From Asterias amurensis (lineage: Eukaryota > Echinodermata > Asteroidea > Forcipulatida > Asteriidae): 64,000 bases of DNA. A model generated the notes under the pieces. The model worked only from the letters and a program-made list of their open reading frames with translations, had not been told where the DNA came from and made no database searches. This document shows, in pieces, positions 22,556 to 34,400 of this stretch (its first letter is position 1; each line of letters opens with the position of its first letter). A program made the translations under genes and the position numbers. The stretch spans positions 19,984,965 to 20,048,964 of the forward strand of contig NC_092656.1 in assembly GCF_032118995.1 (NCBI RefSeq), given 5' to 3'.

Positions 22556-22599
22556 ATCACCCTAACCCTAACCATAAATTTAACCCCATTATGCGTTTT

Positions 22600-22900
22600 A
22601 ATTTCCAAAAAAACGGCGCACCCCTTTTGCACCCATTAAAATCTACCCTACTGCTTATAGTGGTATAGGCTATGCACCCCGTATAGTCATTCACTAAATG
22701 AAAAATTCAATTTTAATTGGCCACAAGGGCACCCCATCTCTCCACCCCCTCCCCCCACTCTCCCACATTTTTGTTTTATAAAAAAAAAAGTGGCGCACCC
22801 ACTTCTTACTCTACTGCTTAGTGTATAGGCTATGCACCCCGTATAATGAAAACTGCAATGGCAACAAGTGCACCCCAGCCCGCCCCGCCCACATTTTTTT
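22600..22900. repeat. Imperfect tandem pair of about 180-bp units next to the telomere-like array
   Basis: Both units have GGCGCACCC, CTACTGCTTA, GTATAGGCTATGCACCCC, GTATA and CAAG(G/T)GCACCCCA (22612-22725 and 22790-22880). A possible third start (ATGGCGCAATAATC) is near 22925. Confidence 0.8.
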
Positions 22901-23540
22901 ATTTTTTATTAATTTGAAACAAAATATGGCGCAATAATCATCCCCCCCCCCCATGATGTTCATAGACTAGAGGTCTTAAAAAAAAAGTTATAACCAAGTA
23001 TCTCTTACAAATTGTTTTTCTTCGTAGTTACACCCGCCCCAATCTATGAAAATATATCATCATTATTCTGGTGGTATCTATGGTATCTATTTTAAATAAA
23101 ACAGGCTAGCCAAATAAAACAAGTCAGTTTGATAGACATTGAAGTCGCCTATAAATGTTTTTTATACATTTTATTAGTTTTTACAACATTATATAAAACA
23201 TAAAGTTTAGTTTAACATTTCGTGTCAATGTCTACATCAATTATTTTACAAGTGCATTAAGTCATTATAAGTTTAAAGTAACTACAATCAATTATGAATC
23301 ACTTTACCTCCATGCACCATTTTAAAAACCAGTACATGGATACTTCAGAAAACAGTGCACAATGTGGACATAAACTCTGTGGCAAATATTCAAAGATGCT
23401 TTTTGCTTAAATTTTTGTGTAACAAGTTGTTTTGAAGGCTTGAATATGAATAGACAAAAAACTGTTTAACAAAAACCTATAATTATTGGGGGGGGGGGTT
23501 TATGTTGCATGGGATGAATTGTGAATGTGCAAAGTAAAGT

Positions 23541-23740
23541 TATTGGGGTTAGGATTAATGACACTGGACACTAGTGGTAATGGGGGACTTAATGTCCAGT
23601 GTCATTAATCCTAACCCCAATAGCAATACTTTGTCTTTAAGGGGTGTGTCAAAGGTTGACACACCCCTTAATGACACTGGACACTATTGGTAATTGTCAA
23701 AGACCAGTCTTCTCACTTGGGCTCGCATTATTGTAAAACA
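23541..23740. repeat. Two palindromes plus a MITE family 1 fragment
   Basis: TTATTGGGGTTAGGATTAAT at 23540 is mirrored by ATTAATCCTAACCCCAATA ending near 23624, each arm joined to GACACTGGACA. A second hairpin follows (AAGGGGTGTGTCAA / TTGACACACCCCTT, 23639-23669). The MITE end GACACTGGACACTATTGG then starts at 23672. Confidence 0.85.
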
Positions 23741-23948
23741 TGCAATACATTCTGTCTACATGTATTTAGTTCTTTCAATTTTTCCACATATACAAACTAT
23801 TATCTTTCAATAAATTTGTTAAGCAAAGCACCCTACTTCTAAAACTGTTTTTTTAATTACATTGAATCCATAAAAATACGAAGGGCACTGCAATCGAATG
23901 TGATGAAATTGAATCTAAGCAGCAGTGACTTGCATTGCATCAAACAAG

Positions 23949-24113
23949 GGCCCAATTTCACAAAGCTGTTTAAGCAGGAAAAAAACTGATTGCCAAGTTC
24001 TTTGCTTAGCAAAAAATTAGTCAAATTTTGCCGGTTGTTTCTGTAAAACGATAATTTTCTGTGCTTAGCAAGTTTTTGTGCTTACAGGCTTTACGAAATT
24101 GGACCCAAGTGTT
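23949..24113. mobile_element. MITE family 2 copy
   Basis: GGGCCCAATTTCACAAAGC at left and GGCTTTACGAAATTGGACCC at right, with GCTTAGCA motifs between. Confidence 0.85.
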
Positions 24114-24196
24114 AAGAATTTTATACTGAACTGGTGTGGATGCCGAATTAAGTTGCAAAAGGTTTTGGATTTTGAATCTGGAACCAATTAAACCTA

Positions 24197-24621
24197 TTAA
24201 AGGGTGTACTTTTTCCAAACAAAAAACACAATGTCCACAGATTTACATTAAACTTACACAGTTTGAAGATTATGATAGTAGAAAGCTTCCCTTGAAATTT
24301 TACTTACTGAGGTGCTGTAGTTTTTGAGAAATGAGTAAAAGTAATAGTTTTCGTCTCAGTTTTAGCATGGAAAAACGTATTAACCAGTTTAGTATGGTTT
24401 TGGTATAATATCATAACTGGTTAAGGGGATTTTACATGCTAAACTAATTTTGGTCTCATCAGACCAAAATTATTTTGTGACTGTTTTACTCATTTCTCAA
24501 AAACTACACAACCTTAGTTAGTAATATTAGAAGAGAAGCTTTCCACTATCATTATCTTCAAACCCTGTAAGTTTAATGTCAATCTGTGGACATTTTGAAA
24601 AAGTACCCAAATCCTTTAAAG
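24197..24621. mobile_element. Inverted-repeat element, about 425 bp, long arms
   Basis: Arms run from TTAAAGGGTGTACTTTTTCC at left to GAAAAAGTACCCAAATCC at right and include TGAGAAATGAGTAAAA / TTTTACTCATTTCTCA. The centre has smaller palindromes (AACCAGTTTAGTATGG, TTGGTCTCATCAGACCAA). Non-coding. Confidence 0.85.
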
Positions 24622-24644
24622 CCTATGTGGAATAAACATTAAAA

Positions 24645-24791
24645 TAAGGGCCTTTTCCAAAGATCGTCTTGGGCTCTGGCTTGAATGATTCCTTTATATG
24701 TTTTGGAGCATTTTGCCTGGTGGTTGAAACTTAAAATGGAGCCGAAAGCCAGAGCCGGAGCCCAAGCCGAGGTTTGGATAAGGCCCTATAG
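24645..24791. mobile_element. Inverted-repeat element (AGGGCCTTTTCCAAA ends)
   Basis: AAGGGCCTTTTCCAAAGATC at left mirrors TTTGGATAAGGCCCTA at right, with GGGCTCTGGCTT / AAGCCAGAGCC-type inner arms. Related to 18930-19065. Confidence 0.8.
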
Positions 24792-24891
24792 TAAAAGTCT
24801 TCTTCTTGGGTGTCATCATACAGTCAGGCAGTAGGGCGCCATCATGGTCCAGTAAGCTGGTTGCACACAGTCCAAAAGCAATGGTTGGCAT

Positions 24892-27800
24892 CAACATCGA
24901 AGCGTCTCAAACTGAGGGAGAAAACAAACGATTTTAATCACAAAGCTAGTTTTTATAAATTTGTTGATATCCGGAGGAATAGGCAAGAACGAGAGTGGAT
25001 TACCAACTCCGATCACAAAAGTCCTTCAATTGCACACAAGCACACACAACACTTCTGACATTAACTTTACAGATCGGTGACTGTTTGTTAGCTTGTTTGT
25101 TCGGTTTTTTTTTCTTTTATTCCTCTTCTGTTTAAAACGTGAACTCAAATTTTAATGAAGATTCCACACATTAGCTGATTGAACTATAAGAGCAAATAAA
25201 GTGTAATATTTTTTTAATTTTTAAATTTTTTGATCTTCAAAAGTGATTGATTTGTGAACTCATTAACTTAATTTTTTCTTTTCTTAATACCAAAACTCCA
25301 AGCTGAACTTCACAGAACATTTGACAACAGTTTATTTCAAAGTTACCATGCGGTTTGTTGTTGACTTCCTCTTATGTTTCTTCAACTGATGCTCATCCCA
25401 AAAGCTCTGGCTGTACTCATCACTATACACGGGACTGCTGAAAAGAGAAACAAATAAAAAGTACCTGATCACTAATAGTTACTCTGTAGTTATTATTGCA
25501 ATCACGCTGAATATTGTTTCAAGAATGGGGCCATTATTTTTAATTGCAGAAAGACAAACAATACTGCAGTATTGGTTCCTTTGCCATTGGTTGTTTGATT
25601 GTTTTGATTGTCTCGATGTTTTGAATCGCAAACAGTGAAAAAAAATATGTTCTGCTGGTTATAACCATCGAGGTACTACCTCCATGTTGTGACCAAACAG
25701 TTTAGAGATTCCTTTGAGATATTCAGAAATAACTGCAAATTTCTTGACGCTTTTCAGATTATTATTTGGAAAGGTTGGCATTCAGTGGTCAGATAAAGTA
25801 AAGCCATGAACTTGCTGGTAGGTCACCTCGGCGGGACATCCATCTCAGAAGAAAACATAACCAGTATTATAATTGAATAAGAGAATTCCAACAATGTTAG
25901 CATTTGGGGTCATCTCAAGCCAAAGTCTGGTTAACCATGAGTTAACCCTGATACCTTACCAAACTGCGGTCTCATTGAGTTGCTACCAGGGCATGGCCTG
26001 CCCCATTGCTGCTTCAGAATAGGCTGTGGAAGACAATAAAAAGGGAAATGTTACTCTCAAGCCAAAGTCTGGTTAACCATGAGTTAACCCCGATACCTTA
26101 CCAAACTGCGGTCTCATGGAGTTGCTACCAAAATGGCCTGCCACAATTACACTTCAGCACAACAGGCTGTGGAAGACAATAAAAAAGGGAAATGTTAGAA
26201 TTGTTGTGAAGAGAGAGGGATATTTTCCTTTCATACTTTACCCAGATACTACCTGGTTGACCTCTGATGACCTCGGTTCATCAATGACATCAAAGGAAGA
26301 CTCGTCGTCGTCCAGACTTGGATCTTGGGTACCTGTGAGCCTGCTTGAAGGGGTGGAAAGCTAGTCTTATCTCTAAGCCTACATTCCCTATCCCTGTCTA
26401 GGCTAACACTATCTTACCACCCATACAAACCTAGCCCACCTTGTTGAGCTGTTAATGGTTCCGCTTTTACTATCGGTCTCTGGTGACAGTGATGAGACCG
26501 ATGTTAAAAGCGGAGCCATTAACAGCTCAACAAGGTGGGCTAATACAAACCTACGTCTTGCTGGTGTCCTCTTTCTCATGGCTGATCACTCTGCTGCCTC
26601 AAGGAGAAGATGAATCTTGAATCTTTATTCTTGATCGCTCTTTTGCCTTCATTTTGGCTGTTTCTTTCTGTTCTTCAAGTTGTTCGTATATAGCGCTGCC
26701 GAACGGGTTTATATTGCTGCCGAATGGAATTTGTAGTTTATAGCGCTGCCGAATGAAATTGGTGGTTGATAGCGCTGCCGAGCGAAATGAGTGCTTAGGG
26801 AAAAATATTCCCAACTGCTTTTTTTTTAATAAAAAAAAATGTTTTGTAAACGTTAACCTTTTGTTTTATGTCGTCTTCTAAATTAAATAGTAAGGGGCGT
26901 GGTGTAATTTTTGCTAAGTTAAAGTAGGCTACATTCAGAATTTGATACCATGTTGATATCAGAAACATGAAATATTAATTTAGCTTGACTAAATTAGTTA
27001 TTCAATAATATTCCTAAATCAAACATTGATCATAAAAATGCTAGCAGATTAGTGATTTAATGCAGATTGGACAGAACTATTTTTAATAATTTGTTTTTCT
27101 TCTTAGAGAAAATTGAGAAATCCAACCATTTTAAATTTATTTTTGCTTAATTTTAATCAGAGGAATTACATTATTTAAGATGTTATTCGGCACTTCTAAC
27201 TTATAAATGTTTTTTATAGAATTTTGAAATCATGACAATTATATTTAAAATGACAACTGGCGACTTGAAGTTTCAACCCAACAGAAATTTCCAGATAGAC
27301 TAGTCTTCTAATTAACAAGCATCATTGGCTTCGACCAATATGCAATCAGAGAAAAAGCCTGGGAAAGTGTGACATCACATTGAAACTATTTTTAGGGACA
27401 ACATCAACAAGTTTCTGGAACATCTTGGAGTGGGCATGGGATATACAAGGGGTGGGACTCTGCAAGAGAACGGGTTAGATCTCCTTCTACCTTTTGCAGT
27501 CTTCTTACTGTTCTCTTTGTCTTGTCTCCTTTTAGACAAACTTGGGGTATCCGACCGCCTTAAATTTTGTCATTATTTACATCTTATTCAATTGTTAGAA
27601 ATGTCATAATTATATTCGCTCCATTTTTGTTCCTTTTTCAACAAAGTCAAAGATCTTTAAAGTTTTCTCTCCCCCCCCCCTCTCTCAACAAAGTCAATGA
27701 TTTTTTTTCTCTTTTTCTCTCTCTCATTAAAGTGAATGGTTTTTGAAGGTTTTATTTGAAAGTGGTCGGTCGGATACAGCAATTTGCCCCTACCTTGGTC

Positions 27801-28078
27801 CATTGGTGTCCTCTTGCATCCACAGAAACCGCACAATCCATAGACAACTGCATCTCTCCCTCTGCTGAATGCGGGAGCTGTTCACCAGCTGGCACCGCCT
27901 GTATCAACGCCCCACAAGTCGTCGTTTCCTCAGTCGTCTGTCCACGCCGTACCAGGTACCTCCACCGTTGAAAAACAACCCCTATTATCACCAATGCTAA
28001 TTTACAGTTCAAGTTCAGTGGTGTAAATAAACGAGTCAGTTCTATGTTATTGTCTCCAACATTTCCCTCAGCAAGCAA
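24892..28078 (-). CDS. Candidate exons of an unidentified gene (low confidence)
   Basis: I do not recognise this gene. Minus-strand segments with open frame and GT/AG borders: 27797-28078 (acceptor TTCTCAG, donor GTAGGG; includes a hydrophobic stretch LALVIIGVVFQRW); about 26255-26334 (acidic, SLDDDESSFDVIDEP); one or both of a duplicated cassette (25.98-26.04 and 26.10-26.17 kb); about 25343-25441 (YSDEYSQSFWDEHQLKKHKR); and a short end at 24892-24920 leading to a stop. The phases do not link cleanly in one way: the acidic frame needs an additional upstream exon, and joining to the YSDEYS exon works only through the 26.1 kb cassette with a weak GTAGCA donor, giving a Cys-rich CNCGRPFC. Some or all may be intron or decayed sequence. 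Confidence 0.25.
25921..26172 (-). repeat. Tandem duplication of an exon-like cassette
   Basis: Two units of about 125 bp (from about 25921 and 26054) share CTCAAGCCAAAGTCTGGTTA, CATGAGTTAACCC, ACCTTACCAAACTGCGGTCT and GGCTGTGGAAGACAATAAA. On the minus strand both keep an acceptor (CTTCCACAG) and a donor (TTTG/GTAAGG). The left copy is open through the donor in one frame; the right has a stop in that frame. Confidence 0.85.
26423..26551. mobile_element. Fold-back element with perfect 9-bp target duplication
   Basis: Element 26432-26542 starts TAGCCCACCTTGTTGAGC and ends in its complement (AACAAGGTGGGCTA); arms are about 50 bp. ATACAAACC occurs directly on both sides (26423-26431 and 26543-26551). 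Same end rule (TAG...CTA) as the elements at 14.0 and 38.9 kb. Confidence 0.93.
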
Positions 28079-29105
28079 CTGAGAAAAGTCCCTGGCAAAT
28101 GTGAGCTGTGTCCGGCATCATGTTAGTTTAGCCATATGACTTTTTAGTCATGGAAGCTTCGACTTTAGGTCTACGGCAATTCACCGAAGTTCTCCCCCAG
28201 CCACTGACGTGCTCAACACCTAAGTGGCTAAAGAACGGCTCTGTAATGAATTTTGAAATTTTCTGCAGTTAGAAGTAAAATATACTTCCTGCAGACTCGA
28301 CAATGAATGCCTGAATTTTTGGAAGGTTCTTCTTACGACAAATTTAACCAGTTCAGTTCGTCAAAATAGCGGCGCGAAAAATCCCATCCAGAGCTCACAG
28401 AAGTGCAGCCTTCGGTCCATGCGGTCGTCGTCTAAATGCTGAAAAGCCATGCGGTTTTCAATCACCCACAGTGCTTTGAAAACTGTGCACAAACTCCTTA
28501 TTTGCATACAGCGTACAGCCCCCAATAAACTTATGCAGGTTGCCTTATGCATCAATGCTTCGCCACTTTGTTCCAATTAATTTGCATGTAAATCGTTCTA
28601 CTTGGGATTAAATACTTATGTAACGCTTCTTCCAGGCTTTTATCCAGCCTGTTGTCGCTATGCTGAAATGTAGAAAAAGAGCTATTCCAACAACTTTTCC
28701 TACGCATTACATTGTGGTGTACAGTTAAAACTGTTTTAGTAATAATATTTTTAAACAGATAACACATTATGAATGTTTATGAAGAAAAGAGGTGTGGTAG
28801 GCGGCTGAGGGTCTGAAGTCTTTTTTTTTTTACCACACTCTATCTATATTTTTTATAAATGTATAAATGTATAGGGACAGAATTATGCACTACAGAGGGG
28901 TGGGTGAGCTGTATGGGATAGCCTGAAGGAACATGGGTGTGTTTTCGCGGGCATGTTTTGGTTGAACTATTGTTGAACTTGCCATGTTGGTCACTGGCCA
29001 TTGGCCGAAACAAATTACGCCCGCGAAAACGCATCCCCGGTTTCTTGGCATATAAATGATAAATCCCCTGTATTGTCATGTGCCGAGAAGTTATAATTTG
29101 GGTGG

Positions 29106-29560
29106 GTGTCAGATGCAATTGTGTCCGCCATGCAATACTGTCCGCTCCGGACACTTTTGCATATATGCAATCGTGTCCGGGCTATGCAAAAACCGTCCAG
29201 TGGACATGTACATAACTGTACATGTATGTGTGCACTAAACCAACGTAAATGCAGCATGAATATTCACGTATTTTATGATTGCAGCGAATACCCAACGGCC
29301 AAACATTTCCCATGTATGCACTAAGCTTGTAAAATTGACGAACGTGTTCCGTCGACCAAGGGCGTTTAATTTACTGCAAGGACGGTTTTGCACGGGGGCG
29401 GACGCAACTGCATATGCAATTGTGTCCGGGCGGACACAATTGCATTATGCAGCCGCGTCCGGGTGGACACGATTGCATATGAAAACCGTCCGGCGGACAT
29501 AATTGCATATGCAATAATGTCCTCCGGATATTATTGCATAGAGGACATAATTGCATACGA
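29106..29560. repeat. Clustered small palindromes (GTCCGG/CGGACA and TTGCATATGCAA)
   Basis: Two short dyads alternate: GTCCGGGCGGACA-like and TTGCATATGCAAT-like. They are densest at 29380-29560 (at least six TTGCAT half-sites) with an outlying part at 29118-29215. Not an obvious element with single termini. No supported coding sequence. Confidence 0.8.
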
Positions 29561-29577
29561 CATGGGCACTAGGCCGT

Positions 29578-29611
29578 TTTTTTTTTTTTTTTTTTTTTTT
29601 TGGGGGGGGGG
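29578..29611. repeat. Poly-T tract followed by poly-G
   Basis: About 23 T followed by about 10 G, an abrupt homopolymer junction directly after the palindrome cluster. Confidence 0.95.
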
Positions 29612-30134
29612 GTCAGAAGTTTTAGGGCAGGTAAGGGGTTCTGGGTCTGTTAGATAAACGTAAATGCTTTTATAATTACAAGAAGTAGCTAAGAGCCTAA
29701 ATGATTGCTTACCAGAACAAGGTTATCAGCGAAACTACCACATCACATGTACAATGTGACTAGTATCCTGCTCATTTCTGCTTAGCATAATATAAACAGT
29801 ATGTTTTGCTTATAAGCAAGGTGAATTACTGGGCCCAGAATGGATAACACATGATTGACCGCCGTCTTTTATGACAGTTTGAAAGTTGTAAGAGCAAAGA
29901 GCTACGCATGACTCTCACTGATCGACTTTCACTCGTGCACATTTCATGACGGGTGGGGTCAATGAAAGGGCGGGGTTATAGTGTAGAGACCACAAAACAC
30001 GAAGTCAAACCAAGAACATGTTTTTTTCGTCGAAAATAAAAACGTTTAAATTAATTAAAATCTGAACGACAACAAAAATCCTTACAATTTTTTATAAAAT
30101 GAGTTTTAGTTTTTATAATGTATTCCTAACTACC

Positions 30135-30295
30135 TCAGACAGTTTCGCTATTCCTATTGGTGGAGAGCGCGTCACGTGGGTGTGTATAAACCTTTGTTTA
30201 TGACCAGTAAAAAGTGTTGAAACTTGGGCGTGACACGCGACCTTGCACCTGTTCTTATAAGACAGTTTCTCCATTCCTATTGGTCGAGAGCAACG
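30135..30295. repeat. Duplicated block with two inverted CCAAT boxes
   Basis: GACAGTTTCGCTATTCCTAT followed by TGGTGGAGAG (30138) and GACAGTTTCTCCATTCCTAT followed by TGGTCGAGAG (30262) are near-identical, about 124 bp apart. Each contains ATTGG. Between them are GTCACGTGGG and GCGTGACACGCG. Dispersed repeat or promoter-like remnant. Confidence 0.6.
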
Positions 30296-30529
30296 GCTGA
30301 AACAGTTGTACGCGCGACGCGCACAGCATTCCCTTTAATTATAAGGAGTTGTTTGCCCGAGGGCGGCGGAGGGCTTTACCATTTCATAGCTGGTGGGGTG
30401 TTGTGTTGAAAGAAATCATTGAACAATTATAATTTTTGCATTTATTTTACTTTTTGACCAAAAAGTGTTGATGTTTTTGACCGAAAAGGTATTTATGAAT
30501 GGGAATCAAAGTGTGTTGAATCGGTTTTC

Positions 30530-30640
30530 AACTACTGGTTTAAACCCGCCGAGGCCTGGTTCTTGATAATTTACCTCGACTTCGTCTAGGTAAAACTATC
30601 AAGAACCAGGCCTCGTTGGGATTAAACCACTAGACCTCTT
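30530..30640. mobile_element. Fold-back element, about 105 bp
   Basis: CTACTGGTTTAAACCC and GAGGCCTGGTTCTTGATA at left are mirrored by TATCAAGAACCAGGCCTC and GGATTAAACCACTAG at right; the loop is around 30575-30592. Confidence 0.85.
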
Positions 30641-31030
30641 CACCACACACTGATTCCCTTATTTAATCATTTGTTTTATTAATTAATGAACTCTTGGATA
30701 AGGATGTTTTTTTTGATCTAAAATTTCATTGATACAATACAGTAACATAAAAATCAATGTTTTTAAACCACTTTGTATACCCACCGATTAATAAGGTGCA
30801 CACACCATTTTAAACAAACTGACGGACGCGCAATGGTCGAATTCACACACACGAACTTGTTTCTGAATTAACGTTGAGGGCGTGGGTGATAAAGCACCAA
30901 TTTCAGAGACTCATCTTTGATTGTCAGATTAATATTGAGCAAAACCGAACTAAAGCTGGGCCCACTCGATAGAACTTCCCAAAACACATCAAACGCATGC
31001 TTGAGCTGATTTGCACAGGCAGCGCAGTTG

Positions 31031-31231
31031 ACGTGATGCTAGACTTGTGGACAAGTCGTTTAATCGGCCCCACGCGCTGAGATAGTGGTCTCGACAAATC
31101 ACTGCTCTCACGCGAACTGATGGCTCCCCGATTTCGAGCAGTCGAAATCGGGGAGCCATCAGTTCGCGCGAGAGCAGTGATCTCGCGAGACCACTATCTC
31201 AGCGCGTGGGGCCGATTTAACGACGTGATGC
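31031..31231. mobile_element. Near-perfect fold-back element with 9-bp target duplication
   Basis: Element 31040-31222: arms of about 80 bp (CGGCCCCACGCGCTGAGATA and its complement) around a centre near 31133. The left end is TAGACTTGTGGACAAGTCG; the right end lacks that last 17 bp. ACGTGATGC occurs directly on both sides (31031-31039, 31223-31231). Same family as 14014-14228, but its arms are still almost identical, so it is probably young. It lies about 220 bp upstream of the 31448 gene start. Confidence 0.92.
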
Positions 31232-31447
31232 CAGTAAGGCCGTTAGGTTTTTTCCATTAGGGGATTTCCCCTCTGGTTCGGAATGAAATTCAAGAGCACG
31301 GATCGTGAACCCTGCAGACCCTGCAGAGGAAGTAGTAGACCTACATACGTGATTTGGGTTTTCACGTGTCGGTGATGGCATGAAAAGGAAACAAACTGGA
31401 AAGTGTATTTCTAATATTGGTTATAAATTAGCAGATACTTGGACAAC

Positions 31448-34400
31448 ATGAGCGGACTGGGTGATCAAGTAAGTCGCTTTGCATTTATTAATTGTGTGTT
31501 TTTTTAAATGTTTTTTTTTGCATGATGAAGATATCACAATAATATGCAACAGCAATGATCGCTATTAATTCTTCTTGGACAAACTATAGAATCTGTAAAT
31601 TGACATAGTTCATTGAGAATGGGTGTAGTATCTACAAGAAAGCATGGATTGTAGCTCAAAATGATAACTAGAACCAATTTTTTTTACAGCACCAGAAAAT
31701 CAAAACAACTTGAACAAGCACTAAAGAAGTTCTAGATAGCCTGTTTAATTAATTTGTCTTAGGTGTGAGCGTACATGTCTGTAATTACATGCAGGACACA
31801 GAATCCATGGCCTCCATCATGGCCTCCTGGCCCAGATTTTGGCCTTGGTGCCCCTTCAAATGTGGAAAAAAAAAAAAAATACGATTGAAGTGCCCTTAAC
31901 AAAATGAAAATGGCATTGTCCTATACCAAACAAAGATGAATTCCAGGCTTGAGCGAACTTTGATACTCAAAAGAATTGAACAGATATTATCAGATTTGTT
32001 TACAAGAATGTTTCACAATGCAATGAGGAAGCCATTTATTCAATTCACAGTGGTGAGTTTACTGGCCCATTCTAAAATCACTGGTCTCAACAAATCAGGA
32101 GTGCTTAAAAGCGTATTTCACAACTTTGAGTTTAATTTAAATTTTCAGAGAATCAGCACAGAAAACTTCAAAAGTGAGGAAGTTGGGATGGAAGCTGAAA
32201 CCGTTTTCCAGAATGCGGAGGATGTCTTGGAAGATGTGAAAGATGTCAACATTTATGAAGGCAACGATGGCGCTAGTGGAGACAACATGTCATCAGCAGA
32301 TGAATGGGTAGATGCCGCTGGTCAATTTGAGCAGATGACAGAAACTGAGGCAGAGACATCTCAGGAACAGGTGACGGAAGGTGCTGTTGGAGGATCCCAA
32401 CAGTCAGAGGCAACAGAAGGTGCTGTTGGAGGATCCCAACAGTCAGTGGCAACAGACGGTGCTGTTGGAGGATCCCAACAGTTGGAGGCAACAGAAGGTG
32501 TTGGAGGATCCCAACAGTCAGAGGCAACAGGAGGAGCTGTTGGAGGATCCCAACAGTCAGAGGCAACAGAAGGTGCTGTTGGAGGATCCCAACAGTCAGA
32601 GGCAACAGAAGGTGTTGGAGGATCCCAACAGTCAGAGGCAACAGGAGGTGCTGTTGGAGGATCCCAACAGTTGGAGGCAACAGAAGGTGTTGGAGGATCC
32701 CAACAGTTGGAGGCAACAGAAGGTGTTGGAGGATTCCAACAGTCAGAGGCAACAGAAAGTGCTGTTGGAGTATCCCAACAGTCAGAGGCAAAACCGATGT
32801 CAGAGGGTGCAGTAGGAGGATGGCAACATAACTCTCAGGCAGCAACACCCGTATTCTCGCCACTGTTTCCCCGGATTTTGCAAGAACCTACCGACCCTTC
32901 AGAAGACCTCCTTCGCTCCAAATTTATCAAACAGGTGACAAAATACGAGGGAGCACCTGTTGCTCCGAGTGAAGTTTTTGAGCTCCAGTGGACAGTTTAT
33001 CAAGATGAGTTAGATGGCTACCTCACAGATGGACTGTTGCCTCAAGATTCTGTAGCCTCTGCTGGTAAGTGAAAACATTTTTTGTTGTTGCATATTTTTG
33101 TAATTATTGTACATGTAATTGGGTAATTGCTTTTATCTTTATATTTCGCGCTATGAGGCCATCGTGACAATTTGGCACTTTATAAATATCTTTTTATATT
33201 TGTATTAACTGCTGCACCGTCAACCTCTCATTGGAATAAAAGTTATTGTAGTTTTTGAGCATATTGAGTAAAACAATTTCACAAAAATAATTTGTCTCAG
33301 TGATACAACAATTATTTTAGCACGAACAATAGATTTAGGCGACTCTCCTGCAAACATTGCTCTGTGATTTTTTATTTTTCTCTCTCAAATATTTGACAAC
33401 TAAATAAGGCTAAAACTTCTACAGGTAACTTCAGGGGTTGCCCTTAACTTTTTTTTCAACTGGCCAGCAGGACCAGTTGGCTTCATTTTTCACTGGTCCG
33501 CCAGGTTTTTGATTGGTCCGTCAATTTTTTATGCTATTTTTTTCAAATTCAACATGATTTGCAACGTCAACTTAACTGCACTGGAAGCCATACTTTATTT
33601 ATGTGTACCAAGTTATTGTGTTCGTAAAGGATAATTAATTTGAGAGTATTTTTTCTTTAAAAATGTAATAACAATAGCGTTATTAAAATTAATTTAAAAA
33701 CAGGTCAAATTATTTGTCAGAGCAAAATGATCTTTATTTAGGTAGTTTTTTTTAGTCCACGGTTTATTGTAAGCACTCAACATAAAAGTATTCCTAAATA
33801 GGAGAACTTTTTTTATGAAAAAAAAATAGTGTTTTTACTATAAAAACACCCCAAAAAACACTTTAAAACCGACTGTTAAAATATCATTAACTTTTTATGT
33901 ACTGCCTTCAAATCTACTGTGGGGGAGGGTTACGTGCGATCGCTCAAGTTATTTTATCATGTATAAACATTGCCTATTATTGTAGTTTTAATAAGTATTC
34001 ATAAACATAATACATCGTACCAAAGTTCCCAAAATCTTCCCACTTTCGTCCAGAAAAAACCCCAACATAGTAGACATCAGAAAAGTCCATGAAGAAGCAT
34101 ACGAGTTTGACGGTATTTTTTTCAATTATGTGTATGGAATGGTCGGTGCCGGCGTCTGTTTTGTGAACAAAATTTTCATTTAAAAAACGTTTTTAAAAGC
34201 AGCAAAAACAACTGCGCCTTTGTTTAACACATGATTGCCTTCTAGAACCCAAGTGTTTCTTGAAATCAACCCGCAAAAAACCCCAAACAAACGCGCATTA
34301 TATGTGACCAATAAAACCATGGAGCAAAACTAGATCACCCACCAATCGCCCGCAAAAAAAAACAAGCCCCAAATAACAACAAAATTACCCAAAATCAGGA

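Larger units (their letters stand above)
28079..31030. other. Gene-poor interval rich in palindromes
   Basis: No exon is supported. Contents: the small-palindrome cluster (29.1-29.56 kb), the poly-T/poly-G junction, a partial MITE family 2 match near 29.75-29.84 kb, the duplicated CCAAT block, and a 105-bp fold-back element. Confidence 0.5.

Noticed and set aside
26620-26814. Minus-strand frame ending IYEQLEEQKETAKMKAKERS
   Set aside because: Protein-like in style, but three near-copies of CGGCAGCGCTAT in the DNA suggest a small repeat, and no phase-consistent splice link was found.
28361-28767. Two minus-strand frames of about 71 residues as exons upstream of the 28078 acceptor
   Set aside because: No clear linked donor and acceptor pair in frame; hydrophobic look alone is not enough.
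31936-32148. Start of the unrecognised gene at ATG 31936
   Set aside because: This stretch belongs to a dispersed repeat also found at 43.5 kb; the acceptor at 32148 joins in phase with a short first exon at 31448.
32273-32863. Long minus-strand frame and a second plus-strand frame over the coding minisatellite
   Set aside because: Shadows caused by units whose length is a multiple of three; only the EGAVGGSQQ frame continues into the splice-linked exons.
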